In this document: positions 49,499-59,398 of the stretch, in pieces
Position numbering within the stretch: the first letter of the stretch is position 1
Layout: each line of letters begins with the position of its first letter
Translations under genes and position numbers: made by a program
Origin: an uncultured Paracoccaceae bacterium
GTDB taxonomy: Bacteria > Pseudomonadota > Alphaproteobacteria > Rhodobacterales > Rhodobacteraceae
DNA: 64,000 nucleotides
Direction: 5' to 3'
Assembly: GCA_947503925.1 (NCBI GenBank)
Contig: CANNFQ010000002.1
Location: forward strand, 310,001 to 374,000
The notes under the pieces: generated by a model
Databases searched by the model: none
Seen by the model: only the letters and a program-made list of their open reading frames with translations
What the model was told of the DNA's origin: nothing

Positions 49499-51895
49499 AT
49501 GACGACGTCCAAAAAGCTTTCAAACAAGGCATTGCTTGCTGCGACAGATACAGCCGCGCGGGCCATTCCACCGGTCTGGCCGCTTGCCTCATCGGTCGCA
49601 GTGAACCCGTTTTTGGGCCAGACTGACCAAGATCTGGCACAGGTTGCCGCAAGGCTGGGCCGCGTTGGTGGCGTCCCGGTGACCATGCCTCGCGACTGGT
49701 ATGACACAAGGATCAAGGATGGCACGATCACCGATGCCGATCTGCTGGCCGCACTGGGCGGTCGGACAGACATTGATCTGGCCGCGCTCAAGAAAATGGC
49801 CACGACCAGTGTAGAAACGCCCGCTCCGCAGCCAACGGTGGCTGATCTGGCCGCTGATGCCTCTGGCATTGATTGGCCGGGCATTGTCGCCGATCGTTTT
49901 GGCAGTTGGGCAGCAGGGTATTTTGATCAGGGTCAGGCGCTGTGGGCCGCGCCGCGCAGGCGGGGGGCCTATGACGCATGGCGGCAATATGCGACCCATG
50001 ATCTGACGCCTGAAATCGCGGGCTTGGGCGGTTTTGCCCAATTTGTCAGCGAAACGCCTGATGCGTCAGATGCGGCAACCGCCCGCGCGGCAAAACGGTT
50101 GGGCCTGTCAGCAGATGCATTGCAGACCTATTTCCATCAGCTGTTGTTTTCGCTGGGGGGGTGGGCGCAGGTGGCCCGTTATCATCTGTGGCAGGCTGAA
50201 CTGGCCGAGGGCACCGACCAGACGATCACCGATCTGTTGGCCATCCGGCTGTTGTGGGAAGAGGCGTTGCTGCTCCAGTATGAGGATCAGATTGGCGCGC
50301 AATGGCAGGCGGTGAAGGCTGTCCATGCTGCCCCTGTCACCCCGGATGCCGACATGAATGCCAATGCGATCCTGCAAGAAGCATGGGAACGCGCCGAGCA
50401 GCGCAAACTGGCAGATGACCTGTCCGCTGATCCCGCAGAGCGGACCACTGAGCGGCCAGCGATGCAGGCCGCATTCTGCATTGATGTCCGGTCAGAGGTG
50501 TTCCGCCGCGCGTTGGAAACTGTTGATCGCGGTATCCAGACCCTTGGTTTTGCGGGCTTCTTTGGCTTGACCGCATCGCATAAGGGGTTCGCCTCTGATG
50601 TTGAGGAATTGCGCCTGCCGGTGCTGCTGAACCCCGCTGTCAGTTCCACCGCGCAGGGCGATGATTTGCATGTGGATCAGAACGCCCGGTTCAGGGCGCG
50701 TGCCAGCCGGGCCTGGGGCCGGTTCAAGCTGGCGGCTGTGTCGTCATTCGCGTTTGTAGAGGCGATGGGCCCGGTTTATGTAGGCAAATTGCTGCGCGAT
50801 GCGCTGAACCTTGCGCCCAATGATGTGCCAAACGGGCCAGCGCCCCGGCTGGATCCGGCGCTGGATCTGGATGCCCAGATCGACGCGGCTGAGACGATCC
50901 TGCGCGCCATGTCATTCACCGACAATTTTGCCCGGCTGGTTGTGCTGGCGGGGCATGGGGCCAATGTGGTCAACAACCCCTTTGCCAGCGGTCTGCATTG
51001 CGGTGCTTGTGGCGGTTATTCCGGTGAAGTGAATGCGCGCCTGTTGGCAGGTTTGTTGAATGGGCCGGATGTCCGCAAGGGCTTGGCCGACAGGGGCATC
51101 GTGGTCCCCGATGACACGTTGTTTGTGGCCGGGTTGCATGACACGACAACTGATGCGGTCACCCTTTATGACCCCGACATGCCGACATCGACCCATGTTG
51201 CTGATCTGAGCCGGGCGAAGGCCTGGTTCACCTCTGCCGGTGCGGTGACCCGTGGTGAGCGTGCCTTGCGTTTGCCGCGTGCTGCTGGTGATGCCGACAT
51301 CCCGCTGCGTAGTCGCGACTGGGCAGAAACCCGGCCCGAATGGGCGCTGGCGGGCTGCAAGGCATTCATCGCCGCCCCGCGCCACCGCACGGCGGGCAAA
51401 AGCATGGAAGGCCGCGCCTTTCTGCATGATTATGACTGGCAAAATGACAAGGAATTTGGCGTTCTTGAATTGATCATGACGGCCCCTGTGGTCGTGGCCA
51501 GCTGGATCAGCCTGCAGTATTACGGATCGACCGTGGCCCCGGACACCTTTGGATCAGGCAACAAGCTTTTGCATAACGTCACTGGCGGGGTTGGCGTGAT
51601 CGAAGGCAATGGCGGCATTTTGCGCGCTGGTCTGCCTTGGCAATCGGTGCATGAGGGTGCGGGATATGCCCATGATCCGCTGCGGTTGTCGGTCTGCATC
51701 GAGGCCCCCCGCGACGCGATGAGCGATGTTTTGCGGCGGCATGATGGTGTGCGTGCGCTGTTCGACAATGGCTGGCTGCACCTGTTTGCACTGGATGAAA
51801 CCGGCCAGATGGCGTGGCGCTACGAGGGCGATCTGGAATGGTCGCCCATGCCGGGAAACATGGAGATGGGGCCGGAATTCAAAGAGGCGAGCTGA
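49499..51895 (+). CDS. dabA: DabA-like (DUF2309) inorganic carbon accumulation protein
   Basis: A 798-residue peripheral protein with a beta-carbonic-anhydrase-like site. Zinc ligands are readable as Cys327 and catalytic Asp329 (AFCIDVRSE), His486 ([13 protein letters not shown]) and Cys501 (GLHCGACGG). The spacings (2 and 15 residues) equal those of Halothiobacillus DabA. DabA is thought to hydrate CO2 vectorially to bicarbonate, driven through DabB. AAGGA lies 8 bases before ATG 49499. No Rubisco or carboxysome genes are in the window, so the bicarbonate may serve anaplerotic carboxylases. Confidence 0.94.
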   Translation: MTTSKKLSNKALLAATDTAARAIPPVWPLASSVAVNPFLGQTDQDLAQVAARLGRVGGVPVTMPRDWYDTRIKDGTITDADLLAALGGRTDIDLAALKKMATTSVETPAPQPTVADLAADASGIDWPGIVADRFGSWAAGYFDQGQALWAAPRRRGAYDAWRQYATHDLTPEIAGLGGFAQFVSETPDASDAATARAAKRLGLSADALQTYFHQLLFSLGGWAQVARYHLWQAELAEGTDQTITDLLAIRLLWEEALLLQYEDQIGAQWQAVKAVHAAPVTPDADMNANAILQEAWERAEQRKLADDLSADPAERTTERPAMQAAFCIDVRSEVFRRALETVDRGIQTLGFAGFFGLTASHKGFASDVEELRLPVLLNPAVSSTAQGDDLHVDQNARFRARASRAWGRFKLAAVSSFAFVEAMGPVYVGKLLRDALNLAPNDVPNGPAPRLDPALDLDAQIDAAETILRAMSFTDNFARLVVLAGHGANVVNNPFASGLHCGACGGYSGEVNARLLAGLLNGPDVRKGLADRGIVVPDDTLFVAGLHDTTTDAVTLYDPDMPTSTHVADLSRAKAWFTSAGAVTRGERALRLPRAAGDADIPLRSRDWAETRPEWALAGCKAFIAAPRHRTAGKSMEGRAFLHDYDWQNDKEFGVLELIMTAPVVVASWISLQYYGSTVAPDTFGSGNKLLHNVTGGVGVIEGNGGILRAGLPWQSVHEGAGYAHDPLRLSVCIEAPRDAMSDVLRRHDGVRALFDNGWLHLFALDETGQMAWRYEGDLEWSPMPGNMEMGPEFKEAS

Positions 51896-51932
51896 GTGTT
51901 GTAGGGGTGTCATAAGAACGTCACTTGATTTA

Positions 51933-51947
51933 ATTCCATGATGGAAT
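51933..51947. promoter_or_regulatory. Perfect palindrome before the sugar ABC operon (candidate ROK operator)
   Basis: ATTCCAT-G-ATGGAAT is a perfect 15-base palindrome 33-47 bases before the start of the binding-protein gene. The operon encodes a ROK regulator, which makes autoregulation at this site plausible. Confidence 0.55.
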
Positions 51948-51979
51948 AAAAATGATGTGGTCATTTGGAGGGACACATC

Positions 51980-53251
51980 ATGAAATCGATTCGTATTGCT
52001 TTGGGGGCAATGGTGCTGGGCGCGGGTATGGCGCAGGCGCAGGATACGACACTGACATTTATGTCGTGGGACCCCGATCAGCTGGAAGTCGAAAAGGAGG
52101 CAATTGCCGCCTTTGAGGCCGCCAATCCCGGCGTCACCGTTGAGGCAACCGCCATGCCGCCCAAGGATTACTGGCCCCGCCTGTCAGCGCTTGCCGCGTC
52201 CGGCGATTTGCCTGATGTCTTCATGATGTCGTCGGGCTTCGTCAAGGAATGGTCGGCCGCTGGCAACCTGCGCGACTTGTCTGATGTTGTGTCCGATGAA
52301 CAGCTGGCGGGTTATTACGAAGGGGCGGCGTCGGTCGGTGTGATTGAAGGCCAACGCATGGCGTTCCCGCAAAACTGGGTTGCGCCGGTCCTGTATTATA
52401 ACATCGACATGTTCGAGGCCGCTGGCGTCGAAACCCCGCAGCCGGATTGGACATGGGATGATTTCCTGAATGCGGCCAAGGCGCTGACCATTGATGAGGA
52501 TGGTGACGGCGATGCGGAGGTTTATGGGATGTCGCTCTATGGTCGTTACGCCCATATCGAACCTTGGGTGTTCCGCAATGGTGGCCGCTACCTGAACGCT
52601 GATGAAACTGCGCTGGAGCTGAACGACGAAGCCGTCAACGCGCTGCAATTCCTGACCGATCTGGTGAATGTCCATGGGGTGGCCCCGCAGCCACAGGAAA
52701 TGGAAGGCGTCCGCCAGCAGGATATCATGCCGCTGGGCATGGCTGCGATGTGGGTCGATGGATCCTGGAACATTGCCAATACCCGGTCGATTGTCGGTGA
52801 TGATTTCCGCTGGGGGATAGCACAGGTGCCGATGGGCCCTGATGCGACGCCTGACACTGCGGCGGCCTATGCGTGGGCGGATATGCTGTCTGTGGGTGCA
52901 GGTAGCGATAATCCCGATCTGGCCTGGGCCTTTATCCAGCATATGGTGGGTGAGGGGCGGCAAGCCTCTGACTTCTTGGGCGGGAAAGTGCCCGCATATA
53001 TTGATATTGCCACGTCCGAGGCTTGGCTGGAGGCCGATCAGATGCCCGCCAATAAGGGTCTGCTTCTCGATATCGGGGCGCAGAATGTCTATACCGGGTT
53101 TTCCAAGAATTGGAGCGGGTGGCGCGGATACGATTCCACCGGATCATCGGGCATGAATGGCGAGTTGGATGAGGTGCTGAACGGGCGCAAGTCACTCGAT
53201 GACGCTATTGAAGCGCTTGTCATCTACGGCAACGATATCCTGTCACGCTAA
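51980..53251 (+). CDS. Sugar ABC transporter substrate-binding protein
   Basis: A 423-residue periplasmic protein of SBP family 1 (MalE-like). The signal peptide ends at GMAQAQD; the mature part has TLTFMSWDPDQLEVEKEAIA, FEAANPGVTVE and the C-terminal lobe motif VPMGPDATPDTAAAYAWADM. GGAGG precedes ATG 51980. It binds an oligosaccharide or sugar alcohol of unknown identity and hands it to the permeases downstream. A GC-rich hairpin after the gene probably gives higher expression than the permeases. Confidence 0.9.
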   Translation: MKSIRIALGAMVLGAGMAQAQDTTLTFMSWDPDQLEVEKEAIAAFEAANPGVTVEATAMPPKDYWPRLSALAASGDLPDVFMMSSGFVKEWSAAGNLRDLSDVVSDEQLAGYYEGAASVGVIEGQRMAFPQNWVAPVLYYNIDMFEAAGVETPQPDWTWDDFLNAAKALTIDEDGDGDAEVYGMSLYGRYAHIEPWVFRNGGRYLNADETALELNDEAVNALQFLTDLVNVHGVAPQPQEMEGVRQQDIMPLGMAAMWVDGSWNIANTRSIVGDDFRWGIAQVPMGPDATPDTAAAYAWADMLSVGAGSDNPDLAWAFIQHMVGEGRQASDFLGGKVPAYIDIATSEAWLEADQMPANKGLLLDIGAQNVYTGFSKNWSGWRGYDSTGSSGMNGELDEVLNGRKSLDDAIEALVIYGNDILSR

Positions 53252-53265
53252 ACTGTCCCAGAATT

Positions 53266-53296
53266 GGGCCGGGTGTGCCATGATTTTCCCCGGCCC
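53266..53296 (+). repeat. Intercistronic hairpin after the binding-protein gene
   Basis: GGGCCGGG (53266-53273) pairs with CCCGGCCC (53289-53296) around a 15-base loop with TTTT. It is in the usual place for mRNA-stabilising or attenuating structures between binding-protein and permease genes. Confidence 0.65.
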
Positions 53297-53327
53297 TTCA
53301 TTTGACCGCCAATAAGGGCGCCCCACC

Positions 53328-54206
53328 ATGCGCAGCAATCGCAAAGTCCGGATCACGGCGCTGATCTTTCTTGCGCCGACCATCATTGGTCTGCTGGTGT
53401 TCCGGCTGATCCCGATCGGTTGGTCCTTTGCCTTGTCTTTTTATGACTGGAAGATATTTGACACCCCGCAATTCGTGGGGCTAGGGAATTATGCGCATAT
53501 CTTTACCTCGCCCACGGCGCATAAGGTTTTCCTGAATTCTGCCTATTTCTCAGCGATCTATGTGCCGGGTTCTATCGCACTGGCGTTGGTTCTGGCGGTG
53601 TTGCTGAATAACGGCTTGCGCAGCTCGGCGTTCTTTCGCGGCGCGTTCTTTTTGCCCTATATCACCTCAACCGTGGCCGTCACTTTGGCGTGGCGCTGGA
53701 TTTTTTCGACCAAGTTCGGGCTGTTGAACAATGCGCTGGATTGGGTTGGGGTGGATAACCCGCCCGCATGGCTGGCGGACCCGATGTGGGCGTTGCCGGC
53801 GGTCGCGTTGGTGTCGATCTGGAAGGATGTGGGATTTTACATGATCCTGTTGTTAGCTGGATTGCAAACCATTGATCCCACCTTGTACGAGGCCGCCCGG
53901 GTGGACGGGGCTAAACCGGTGCAGCGGTTTTTCAAGATCACCGTGCCGATGTTGTCGCGCAGCCTGTTTTTCGTGCTGATCCTGGCCCTTGTCCGGTCAA
54001 CCCAGACATTTGAAATCACATATGCCCTGACCAATGGCGGGCCGAACCGGGCCTCAACCACCTTGGCGTTTTACGTGTACCAAAACGCCTTTGTTGAGTT
54101 CGAGATGGGCTATGCCGCGGCGTTGTCCTACATCATGTGTTTCATCCTTGGCCTGCTGACGCTGACGAATTTCTATTTCCGCAAGAGGTGGGTGCATGAA
54201 GACTGA
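53328..54206 (+). CDS. Sugar ABC transporter permease, MalF-type
   Basis: A 292-residue membrane protein with six segments: an N-terminal FLAPTIIGLLVFRLIPIGWS, and the EAA loop YEAARVDGAKPVQRFFKITV PMLSR split over the cytoplasmic helix. This is the first of two permeases. Its end overlaps the next gene by 11 bases. It forms the channel with the MalG-type partner and is driven by the UgpC-like ATPase encoded two genes further on. Confidence 0.93.
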   Translation: MRSNRKVRITALIFLAPTIIGLLVFRLIPIGWSFALSFYDWKIFDTPQFVGLGNYAHIFTSPTAHKVFLNSAYFSAIYVPGSIALALVLAVLLNNGLRSSAFFRGAFFLPYITSTVAVTLAWRWIFSTKFGLLNNALDWVGVDNPPAWLADPMWALPAVALVSIWKDVGFYMILLLAGLQTIDPTLYEAARVDGAKPVQRFFKITVPMLSRSLFFVLILALVRSTQTFEITYALTNGGPNRASTTLAFYVYQNAFVEFEMGYAAALSYIMCFILGLLTLTNFYFRKRWVHED

Positions 54207-55059
54207 CATCCATCCAAGCAGAGGCACCGGCCGGGGCACATTATTCGCCCTTTATGCGGTGCTGATCGCCTATGCGCTGATCACCCTGATGCCGTTCATC
54301 TGGATGCTGGTCACCAGCTTTAAAGAGGCGCGCGATGTTTTCAAACTGCCGCCCAGCTTTGTCCCGACCAAGCTGTTTACCGATGAGCCGTTTGGAAATT
54401 ACACCGAGATCTGGACCCAGCGGGATTTTGTGATTTTCTTTCGCAACTCCGCTTTCGTGTCCTTTATGGCGGCCATCGGGCAGGTTTTTGCCACCTCGCT
54501 GGCGGGCTACGCCTTTGCCCGGCTCGATCTGCCCGGCAAGAACTGGTTGTTTGCGCTCGTGCTGGTTACCGCCTTTGTGCCGGTTGAGGTCACCATCATC
54601 CCTGAATTTCTGATTATGCGGGGCCTGGGCTGGATTGATACATTTCTGCCCTTGATCGTACCGTCCTTTCTGGTGGGGGCCTTTGGCACTTTCATGCTGC
54701 GCGAATACTTTGGCAGCCTGCCGAAGGATTACGGCGATGCCGCCTATGTGGACGGGGCGACCCCGTTTCAGATTTTCTGGAAAGTCTATCTGCCGCTGGC
54801 GCAGCCTGCGCTGGTGTCGATCTTTGTGATCGCGTTTATCAATAACTGGGATGAATTGCTGCGCCCGTTGCTGTTTTTGAACTCCGATGAGTTGAAAACT
54901 GTTCCCTTGGGCCTGATGTCATTTGTTAGCCAGTACGAGGCGTCATGGACATTGCTGATGGCCGGGTCGGTCATATCCACCCTGCCGCTGATCGTGATTT
55001 ACATGCTGACGCAACGCTATGTCCTGCAAGGGTTTGTCGGTGGCGGGGTCAAGGGGTGA
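54196..55059 (+). CDS. Sugar ABC transporter permease, MalG-type
   Basis: A 287-residue membrane protein with six segments. It opens with LITLMPFIWMLVTSFKEARD and has the EAA loop YGDAAYVDGATPFQIFWKVY followed by LPLAQPALVSIFVIAFI. The C-terminus is cytoplasmic (QRYVLQGFVGGGVKG), as in MalG/UgpE proteins. It overlaps the MalF-type gene and its stop TGA shares a base with the ROK start. Confidence 0.93.
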   Translation: MKTDIHPSRGTGRGTLFALYAVLIAYALITLMPFIWMLVTSFKEARDVFKLPPSFVPTKLFTDEPFGNYTEIWTQRDFVIFFRNSAFVSFMAAIGQVFATSLAGYAFARLDLPGKNWLFALVLVTAFVPVEVTIIPEFLIMRGLGWIDTFLPLIVPSFLVGAFGTFMLREYFGSLPKDYGDAAYVDGATPFQIFWKVYLPLAQPALVSIFVIAFINNWDELLRPLLFLNSDELKTVPLGLMSFVSQYEASWTLLMAGSVISTLPLIVIYMLTQRYVLQGFVGGGVKG

Positions 55060-56177
55060 TGCTGATGCAAACACCGCCTGCCATGACCGATAATCAGCGT
55101 GCTGTGCTGGGCGCATTGCTGGCGCTGCCCGATCAACAACGGCTGGAGCTGAGCATGGGGCTGGGCCTGTCTGCACAGACGATCATGCGCGCGGTTCTGC
55201 CCCTGATCGACAACGGGGTGCTGCTGGAACGGACCGAACCGGCCGCCGGGCGGGGTAAACCCGCGCGCAGCTTGCGCTTTGCCCCCGGCACACTTGCCAC
55301 GTTGGGGATCAGTATCGCCTCTGACCATATCCGGGTCAGCTGTTGCGATCTGGCAGGGGCAGAGCTTTTCACCGCAAAACGCGCCTCTGATTATCAGACG
55401 GCTGCTGCACAGCTGGCCGATCTTGATGCGCTGATAGCGGCGGTGATGGCGGGCTTGCCTGACAGTGCCGTTCTGGTTGGGGCCGGTGTGTCCGTGCAGG
55501 GCTATCTGTTGGATGGCGGCAAACGCATCATGGCCCGGGTTGATCCCGCAGGCTGGGCGGCGGTGGATTTGGCGGCCCGGTTGGGTGATCAGCTTGGCCT
55601 GCCGGTGCGGTTGATGAATGACGGGAAAACGCTGGCGACCAGTCTGATCCGTACAGCGCCCGAGACCGATTTTCTGTGCTTGCATCTGGGGACCGGGATT
55701 GGTGGTGGGTTGGTCAGCAACGGCAATTTGGTTGGTGGGGTGAATGGCAACGCGGGTGAGATTGGCCAGTTCTTCCCACAAGGTCCTGATCGCCCGGTTG
55801 AACAGGCGTTTCAACGGGCGGCCGCTGTGCCGGATTGGTCCGGCTGGCCGGGCATCACCGCGCTACCTGCTGCCGATCAGAAACGGCTTGCTGCATGGCT
55901 GGACCGTGCCGGTGCGATGATCGGGGATGTTCTGGCGCAAGCGCTTGCCTTGCTTGATTTTCAGGCCGCTTACATCTGTTCGCGTATGCCTGCCGATTTG
56001 TTGCAAGCGCTGGTGGGCCGGATCGATGTGATGCCGTTGGGTCAGGACCTTGCTGGTGCAGGCCCGGATCAGACCAACCCGCCCCCCGCCGTGCATGCCT
56101 GCCACGTTCCCAATCATGCCAACCTTGCCTGCCGTATGGCAGCCGAGGCGTTTCTGTCGCCGACTGCCCCTTGCTGA
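55059..56177 (+). CDS. ROK-family transcriptional regulator
   Basis: A 372-residue ROK protein. An N-terminal winged helix (MTDNQRAVLGALLALPDQQR, LSAQTIMRAVLPLIDNGVLL) precedes the sugar-kinase-like domain with LHLGTGIGGGLVSNGNLVGG and NGNAGEIGQF. The zinc-cluster segment of many ROK repressors (CxCxxxxC) is not evident. It is embedded in the transport operon and likely represses it until the sugar binds. ATG 55059 overlaps the permease stop; ATG 55065 is an alternative. A palindrome at 51933 is a candidate operator. Confidence 0.83.
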   Translation: MLMQTPPAMTDNQRAVLGALLALPDQQRLELSMGLGLSAQTIMRAVLPLIDNGVLLERTEPAAGRGKPARSLRFAPGTLATLGISIASDHIRVSCCDLAGAELFTAKRASDYQTAAAQLADLDALIAAVMAGLPDSAVLVGAGVSVQGYLLDGGKRIMARVDPAGWAAVDLAARLGDQLGLPVRLMNDGKTLATSLIRTAPETDFLCLHLGTGIGGGLVSNGNLVGGVNGNAGEIGQFFPQGPDRPVEQAFQRAAAVPDWSGWPGITALPAADQKRLAAWLDRAGAMIGDVLAQALALLDFQAAYICSRMPADLLQALVGRIDVMPLGQDLAGAGPDQTNPPPAVHACHVPNHANLACRMAAEAFLSPTAPC

Positions 56178-56187
56178 AAGACTGCCC

Positions 56188-57288
56188 ATGGCTGCGCTAG
56201 AGCTGAACAAAATCACGAAATCCTTTGGCCAGACCGAGGTGTTGCATGATATTTCGCTGGCTGTGAAAGACGGCGAATTCATCGTCTTTGTTGGCCCGTC
56301 CGGTTGCGGCAAATCCACCTTGCTGCGGATTATTGCAGGGCTGGATGACCAGACAACCGGCCAGTTGCATATTGATGGGGATGAGGTCACGGGTCGCGAA
56401 CCGATTGAACGCGGCGTGGCGATGGTTTTTCAGTCCTACGCGCTTTACCCGCATCTGACCGTGTTCGAAAACATCGCGTTTCCTTTGCGCCTGCAAAAGC
56501 TGCCAAAGCCAGAGGTCAACAGCCGCGTGCAAGCAGCGGCGCAAACACTGAATCTGATGGACCGGCTGCAGCACAAGCCAAGCCAGTTATCGGGCGGTCA
56601 GCGCCAGCGGGTTGCGATTGGCCGTGCCATCGTGCGTGATCCAAAGCTGTTTTTGTTTGATGAACCCTTGTCCAATCTTGACGCATCCTTGCGCGGCGCG
56701 ATGCGCGTCGAACTGTCAGAGCTGCATCAGAAACTGCGCACGACCATGGTCTATGTCACCCATGATCAGGTCGAGGCGATGACCATGGCCAACCGGATTG
56801 TTGTGCTGAATGGTGGCGTGCTGGAGCAGTTCGGTACGCCGATGGAGCTGTATCACAAGCCGCGCACCCGCTTTGTGGCGGGTTTTATCGGGCAACCGGG
56901 TATGAATTTTCTGCGCGCCACCCTGTCTGAGGTCACGGATACCGGGATCGCGGCAATGACGACCGATCAAACCAACCTGACCGCCCATGTTGACGGTGCA
57001 GGCCATAGCGTTGGTGCAGCGGTGGAGCTGGGCATTCGCCCCGACGACCTGCAACTCAGCCCGGCGGAGGAGGGGTTGCAGGTGGCCGTCCGGGTTATCG
57101 AACGTCTTGGTGCCAGCACGATCATGTATGGTAATCTGGAAGACGGTACAGCGATTTGCGCGGCACTTGACGGGCTTGTGCGCCTATCGCCCGGTGAAAC
57201 GGTGCATCTGGCCATTGATCCTGACACGGTCCATGTCTTTGACGCAGCCGGTCTGGCCCTGCCACGTCGCACCGCCCCCGATTTATAG
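56188..57288 (+). CDS. Sugar ABC transporter ATPase, UgpC/MsmK-type
   Basis: A 366-residue ATPase with Walker A GPSGCGKST, Q-loop VFQSYALYPHLTV, signature LSGGQRQRVAIGRAI, Walker B LFLFDEPLSNLDA and switch His in YVTHDQVEAMT. A C-terminal TOBE regulatory domain (about 240-366) follows, with ELGIRPDDLQLSPAE. It energises the MalFG-type permeases of the same operon. The ribosome site is weak (GAAAGA). Confidence 0.94.
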   Translation: MAALELNKITKSFGQTEVLHDISLAVKDGEFIVFVGPSGCGKSTLLRIIAGLDDQTTGQLHIDGDEVTGREPIERGVAMVFQSYALYPHLTVFENIAFPLRLQKLPKPEVNSRVQAAAQTLNLMDRLQHKPSQLSGGQRQRVAIGRAIVRDPKLFLFDEPLSNLDASLRGAMRVELSELHQKLRTTMVYVTHDQVEAMTMANRIVVLNGGVLEQFGTPMELYHKPRTRFVAGFIGQPGMNFLRATLSEVTDTGIAAMTTDQTNLTAHVDGAGHSVGAAVELGIRPDDLQLSPAEEGLQVAVRVIERLGASTIMYGNLEDGTAICAALDGLVRLSPGETVHLAIDPDTVHVFDAAGLALPRRTAPDL

Positions 57289-57297
57289 GAGAACACC

Positions 57298-58467
57298 ATG
57301 CGGATCGCCGTTGCAGGAGTGGGAAAGCGCAGCGTCAAGGTCTTGGCCTATCTGCGTGCCGCCATGCCCGAGATGCGGATTGTTGGCTATGTGGACCCCA
57401 GCCCGCGCCTTGTGCCGGAACTGGGTGAGCCGGGCGTGATAAAGGCTTTTGACACGGTCGAGGTGATGCTGGCACAAACGCAGGCAGAGCTGCTTTTTGT
57501 GGGCAGCCCCAATCATCTGCATCTTGACCATATCGCCGCTGGTTTGCGGGCTGGCATTCGTGTTTTTTCGGAAAAACCAATCGTTACAACGCATGATCAA
57601 ACATGGGCGCTGGCCGACCTTTTGGCCGAATATGGCAGTGAACGTCTGATGATCGGTCTTGTCCTGCGCTATGCCCCGCAGATGAAGGATCTGCGCCGTG
57701 CCATCGCGGCAGGCCATTTGGGCAAGATCGTCTCGCTTGAGGCGAACGAACATATTGAGCCGCAGCATGGCGGGTTTTTCATGCGCGACTGGCGGCGCTA
57801 CACCGCCTATTCCGGCGGTTTCATGCTGGAAAAATGCTGTCACGATATCGACCTGTTTCATATGATTACCGGGTCCCGCCCGCAAAAGGTGGCCAGTTTC
57901 GGTGGCAGGCGCAGCTTTACCCCCGAAAACGCGCCAACACGGAATTCAGAGATGGCGTTGTTTCACCAGACCCCGTCGCTATGGGAGACCACCGATGATC
58001 CGTTCCGGTCGGATGCGGATATTATCGATCATCAGACGGCCATCCTGTCATTTGAAAACGATGTGACGATGAGTTTTCACACCAATATCAACACCCCCGA
58101 CCAAAGCCGTCATTTCTGCGTGATTGGCACGCGCGGCATGGCCGAAGGTGATTTGCAGCGGGGTTATCTGCGGGTGACCGCCGCACAGACCGCAGAGCGG
58201 CTTTTGGATATCGACTATACGCAGGATCCAGATTTGCAGGTCGATCATTACGGCTCTGATCGGCAAATGGCCCTTGAATTGGCGGATTTTCTGCGCGGCG
58301 ATATCGTCCGACTGCCGGTGTCGGTTGTGGATGGGATCGAGGCGGGGCTTTCCGCCATGGCGCTGGATCAGGCCCGCACGACCGGCCAGATTGTTGACCT
58401 GACGCAGATATGGGAGCGGCTTGATGCCTACGGTCTGCGCAACCCGGTCCCCGCCCATGCAGTTTGA
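57298..58467 (+). CDS. Gfo/Idh/MocA-family oxidoreductase
   Basis: A 389-residue NAD(P)-dependent oxidoreductase. The Rossmann fold starts MRIAVAGVGKRSVKVLAYLR; the family motif is present as FSEKPIVTT (EKP) near residues 86-94, and the C-terminal domain contains GGFMLEKCCHDIDLFHMITG with the catalytic His. It probably oxidises the imported sugar or inositol derivative. TAGGAGAA gives a strong ribosome site 9 bases after the ATPase gene. Confidence 0.9.
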   Translation: MRIAVAGVGKRSVKVLAYLRAAMPEMRIVGYVDPSPRLVPELGEPGVIKAFDTVEVMLAQTQAELLFVGSPNHLHLDHIAAGLRAGIRVFSEKPIVTTHDQTWALADLLAEYGSERLMIGLVLRYAPQMKDLRRAIAAGHLGKIVSLEANEHIEPQHGGFFMRDWRRYTAYSGGFMLEKCCHDIDLFHMITGSRPQKVASFGGRRSFTPENAPTRNSEMALFHQTPSLWETTDDPFRSDADIIDHQTAILSFENDVTMSFHTNINTPDQSRHFCVIGTRGMAEGDLQRGYLRVTAAQTAERLLDIDYTQDPDLQVDHYGSDRQMALELADFLRGDIVRLPVSVVDGIEAGLSAMALDQARTTGQIVDLTQIWERLDAYGLRNPVPAHAV

Positions 58468-59398
58468 GGCGTTTTCCCACCCTAAGGCCCGCGATCTGTC
58501 AGTGCCGGCAGATGATGTGCTGTTGCATGTTCCGGGCCGTGTCACAGCCGTGTTTGATGGCGCGACAGATACGCATGGGCGGCGCAAGAACGGGGTGCCG
58601 ATGGGGCGATTGGCGGCCATGATTGCGGCTGAGGCTTTGGCGGGGCTGCCCGCTGATGCGGCCAGTTGGGACGCGGCGGACATCCTGAAACGTTTGAGCG
58701 CTGCTATCGCTGATGCCGCCCCGCATGACGGGCTTGGGCGGCCTGCATCGACCACCGCGATGATCGCCTTTGAAACCCCCGATGCGCTGCGGATGGTGGG
58801 GATTGGCGACACCGGTTACCGGGTTAATGCAGGTCCCGCCCAGATCACTGAATTGGCCCCGGATGATGTGACAATCTCAGCGCGTGTGACGCTGTTCAAG
58901 ATGCTGCAAGCGAAGGGTTTGCCGCCAGCCCAATGCGAAATCCGATCGGGCAGGGCGGTAGGGAACGGTCTGGATGCGGCAATCGCCGATGGCGAGATTG
59001 ACGATACACAGATGCTTGCTGTTCTAGAAGATGCCATTGCGGCCCGACCTGATGCCGCGCAAGAGGTCGCGCGTTTCTTGCGCGCGGGCCTGCAACAGCA
59101 ACATCGTTTTGCAAACGTGTCAGACCATCCGTTGGGCTACGGGGTTCTGGACGGTTCAATGCCTGAGTCGACCTTCATCGTGGATGCGCTTGTGTCGCGG
59201 GATGGGCTGCGATCCGTGGAGTTGTTTTCCGATGGTTATATGGTGCTGCCGGATGAGGCTCGCATCGCCGCGTGGGAGGCCAGCCACGCGCATATAGAGG
59301 CGGTCGACCCGCATAAGATCGGTATGGCACCGGCGGTCAAGGGATCTACGGATTCGGCCTTTTTTGATGATCGGACGGTTGCTATTTTGCGGAGCTAG
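58457..59398 (+). CDS. PP2C-like protein at the end of the sugar operon
   Basis: A 313-residue soluble protein. The segments VTAVFDGATDTHG, STTAMIAFETPDALRMVGIGDTG and VELFSDGYMV resemble the Asp-bearing motifs of PP2C-type phosphatases (DG, GD, SDG), although the order is loose and some metal ligands are not certain. The ATG overlaps the oxidoreductase stop by 11 bases, so it is in the operon. A role in dephosphorylating a sugar or a protein is not established. Confidence 0.6.
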   Translation: MQFEAFSHPKARDLSVPADDVLLHVPGRVTAVFDGATDTHGRRKNGVPMGRLAAMIAAEALAGLPADAASWDAADILKRLSAAIADAAPHDGLGRPASTTAMIAFETPDALRMVGIGDTGYRVNAGPAQITELAPDDVTISARVTLFKMLQAKGLPPAQCEIRSGRAVGNGLDAAIADGEIDDTQMLAVLEDAIAARPDAAQEVARFLRAGLQQQHRFANVSDHPLGYGVLDGSMPESTFIVDALVSRDGLRSVELFSDGYMVLPDEARIAAWEASHAHIEAVDPHKIGMAPAVKGSTDSAFFDDRTVAILRS

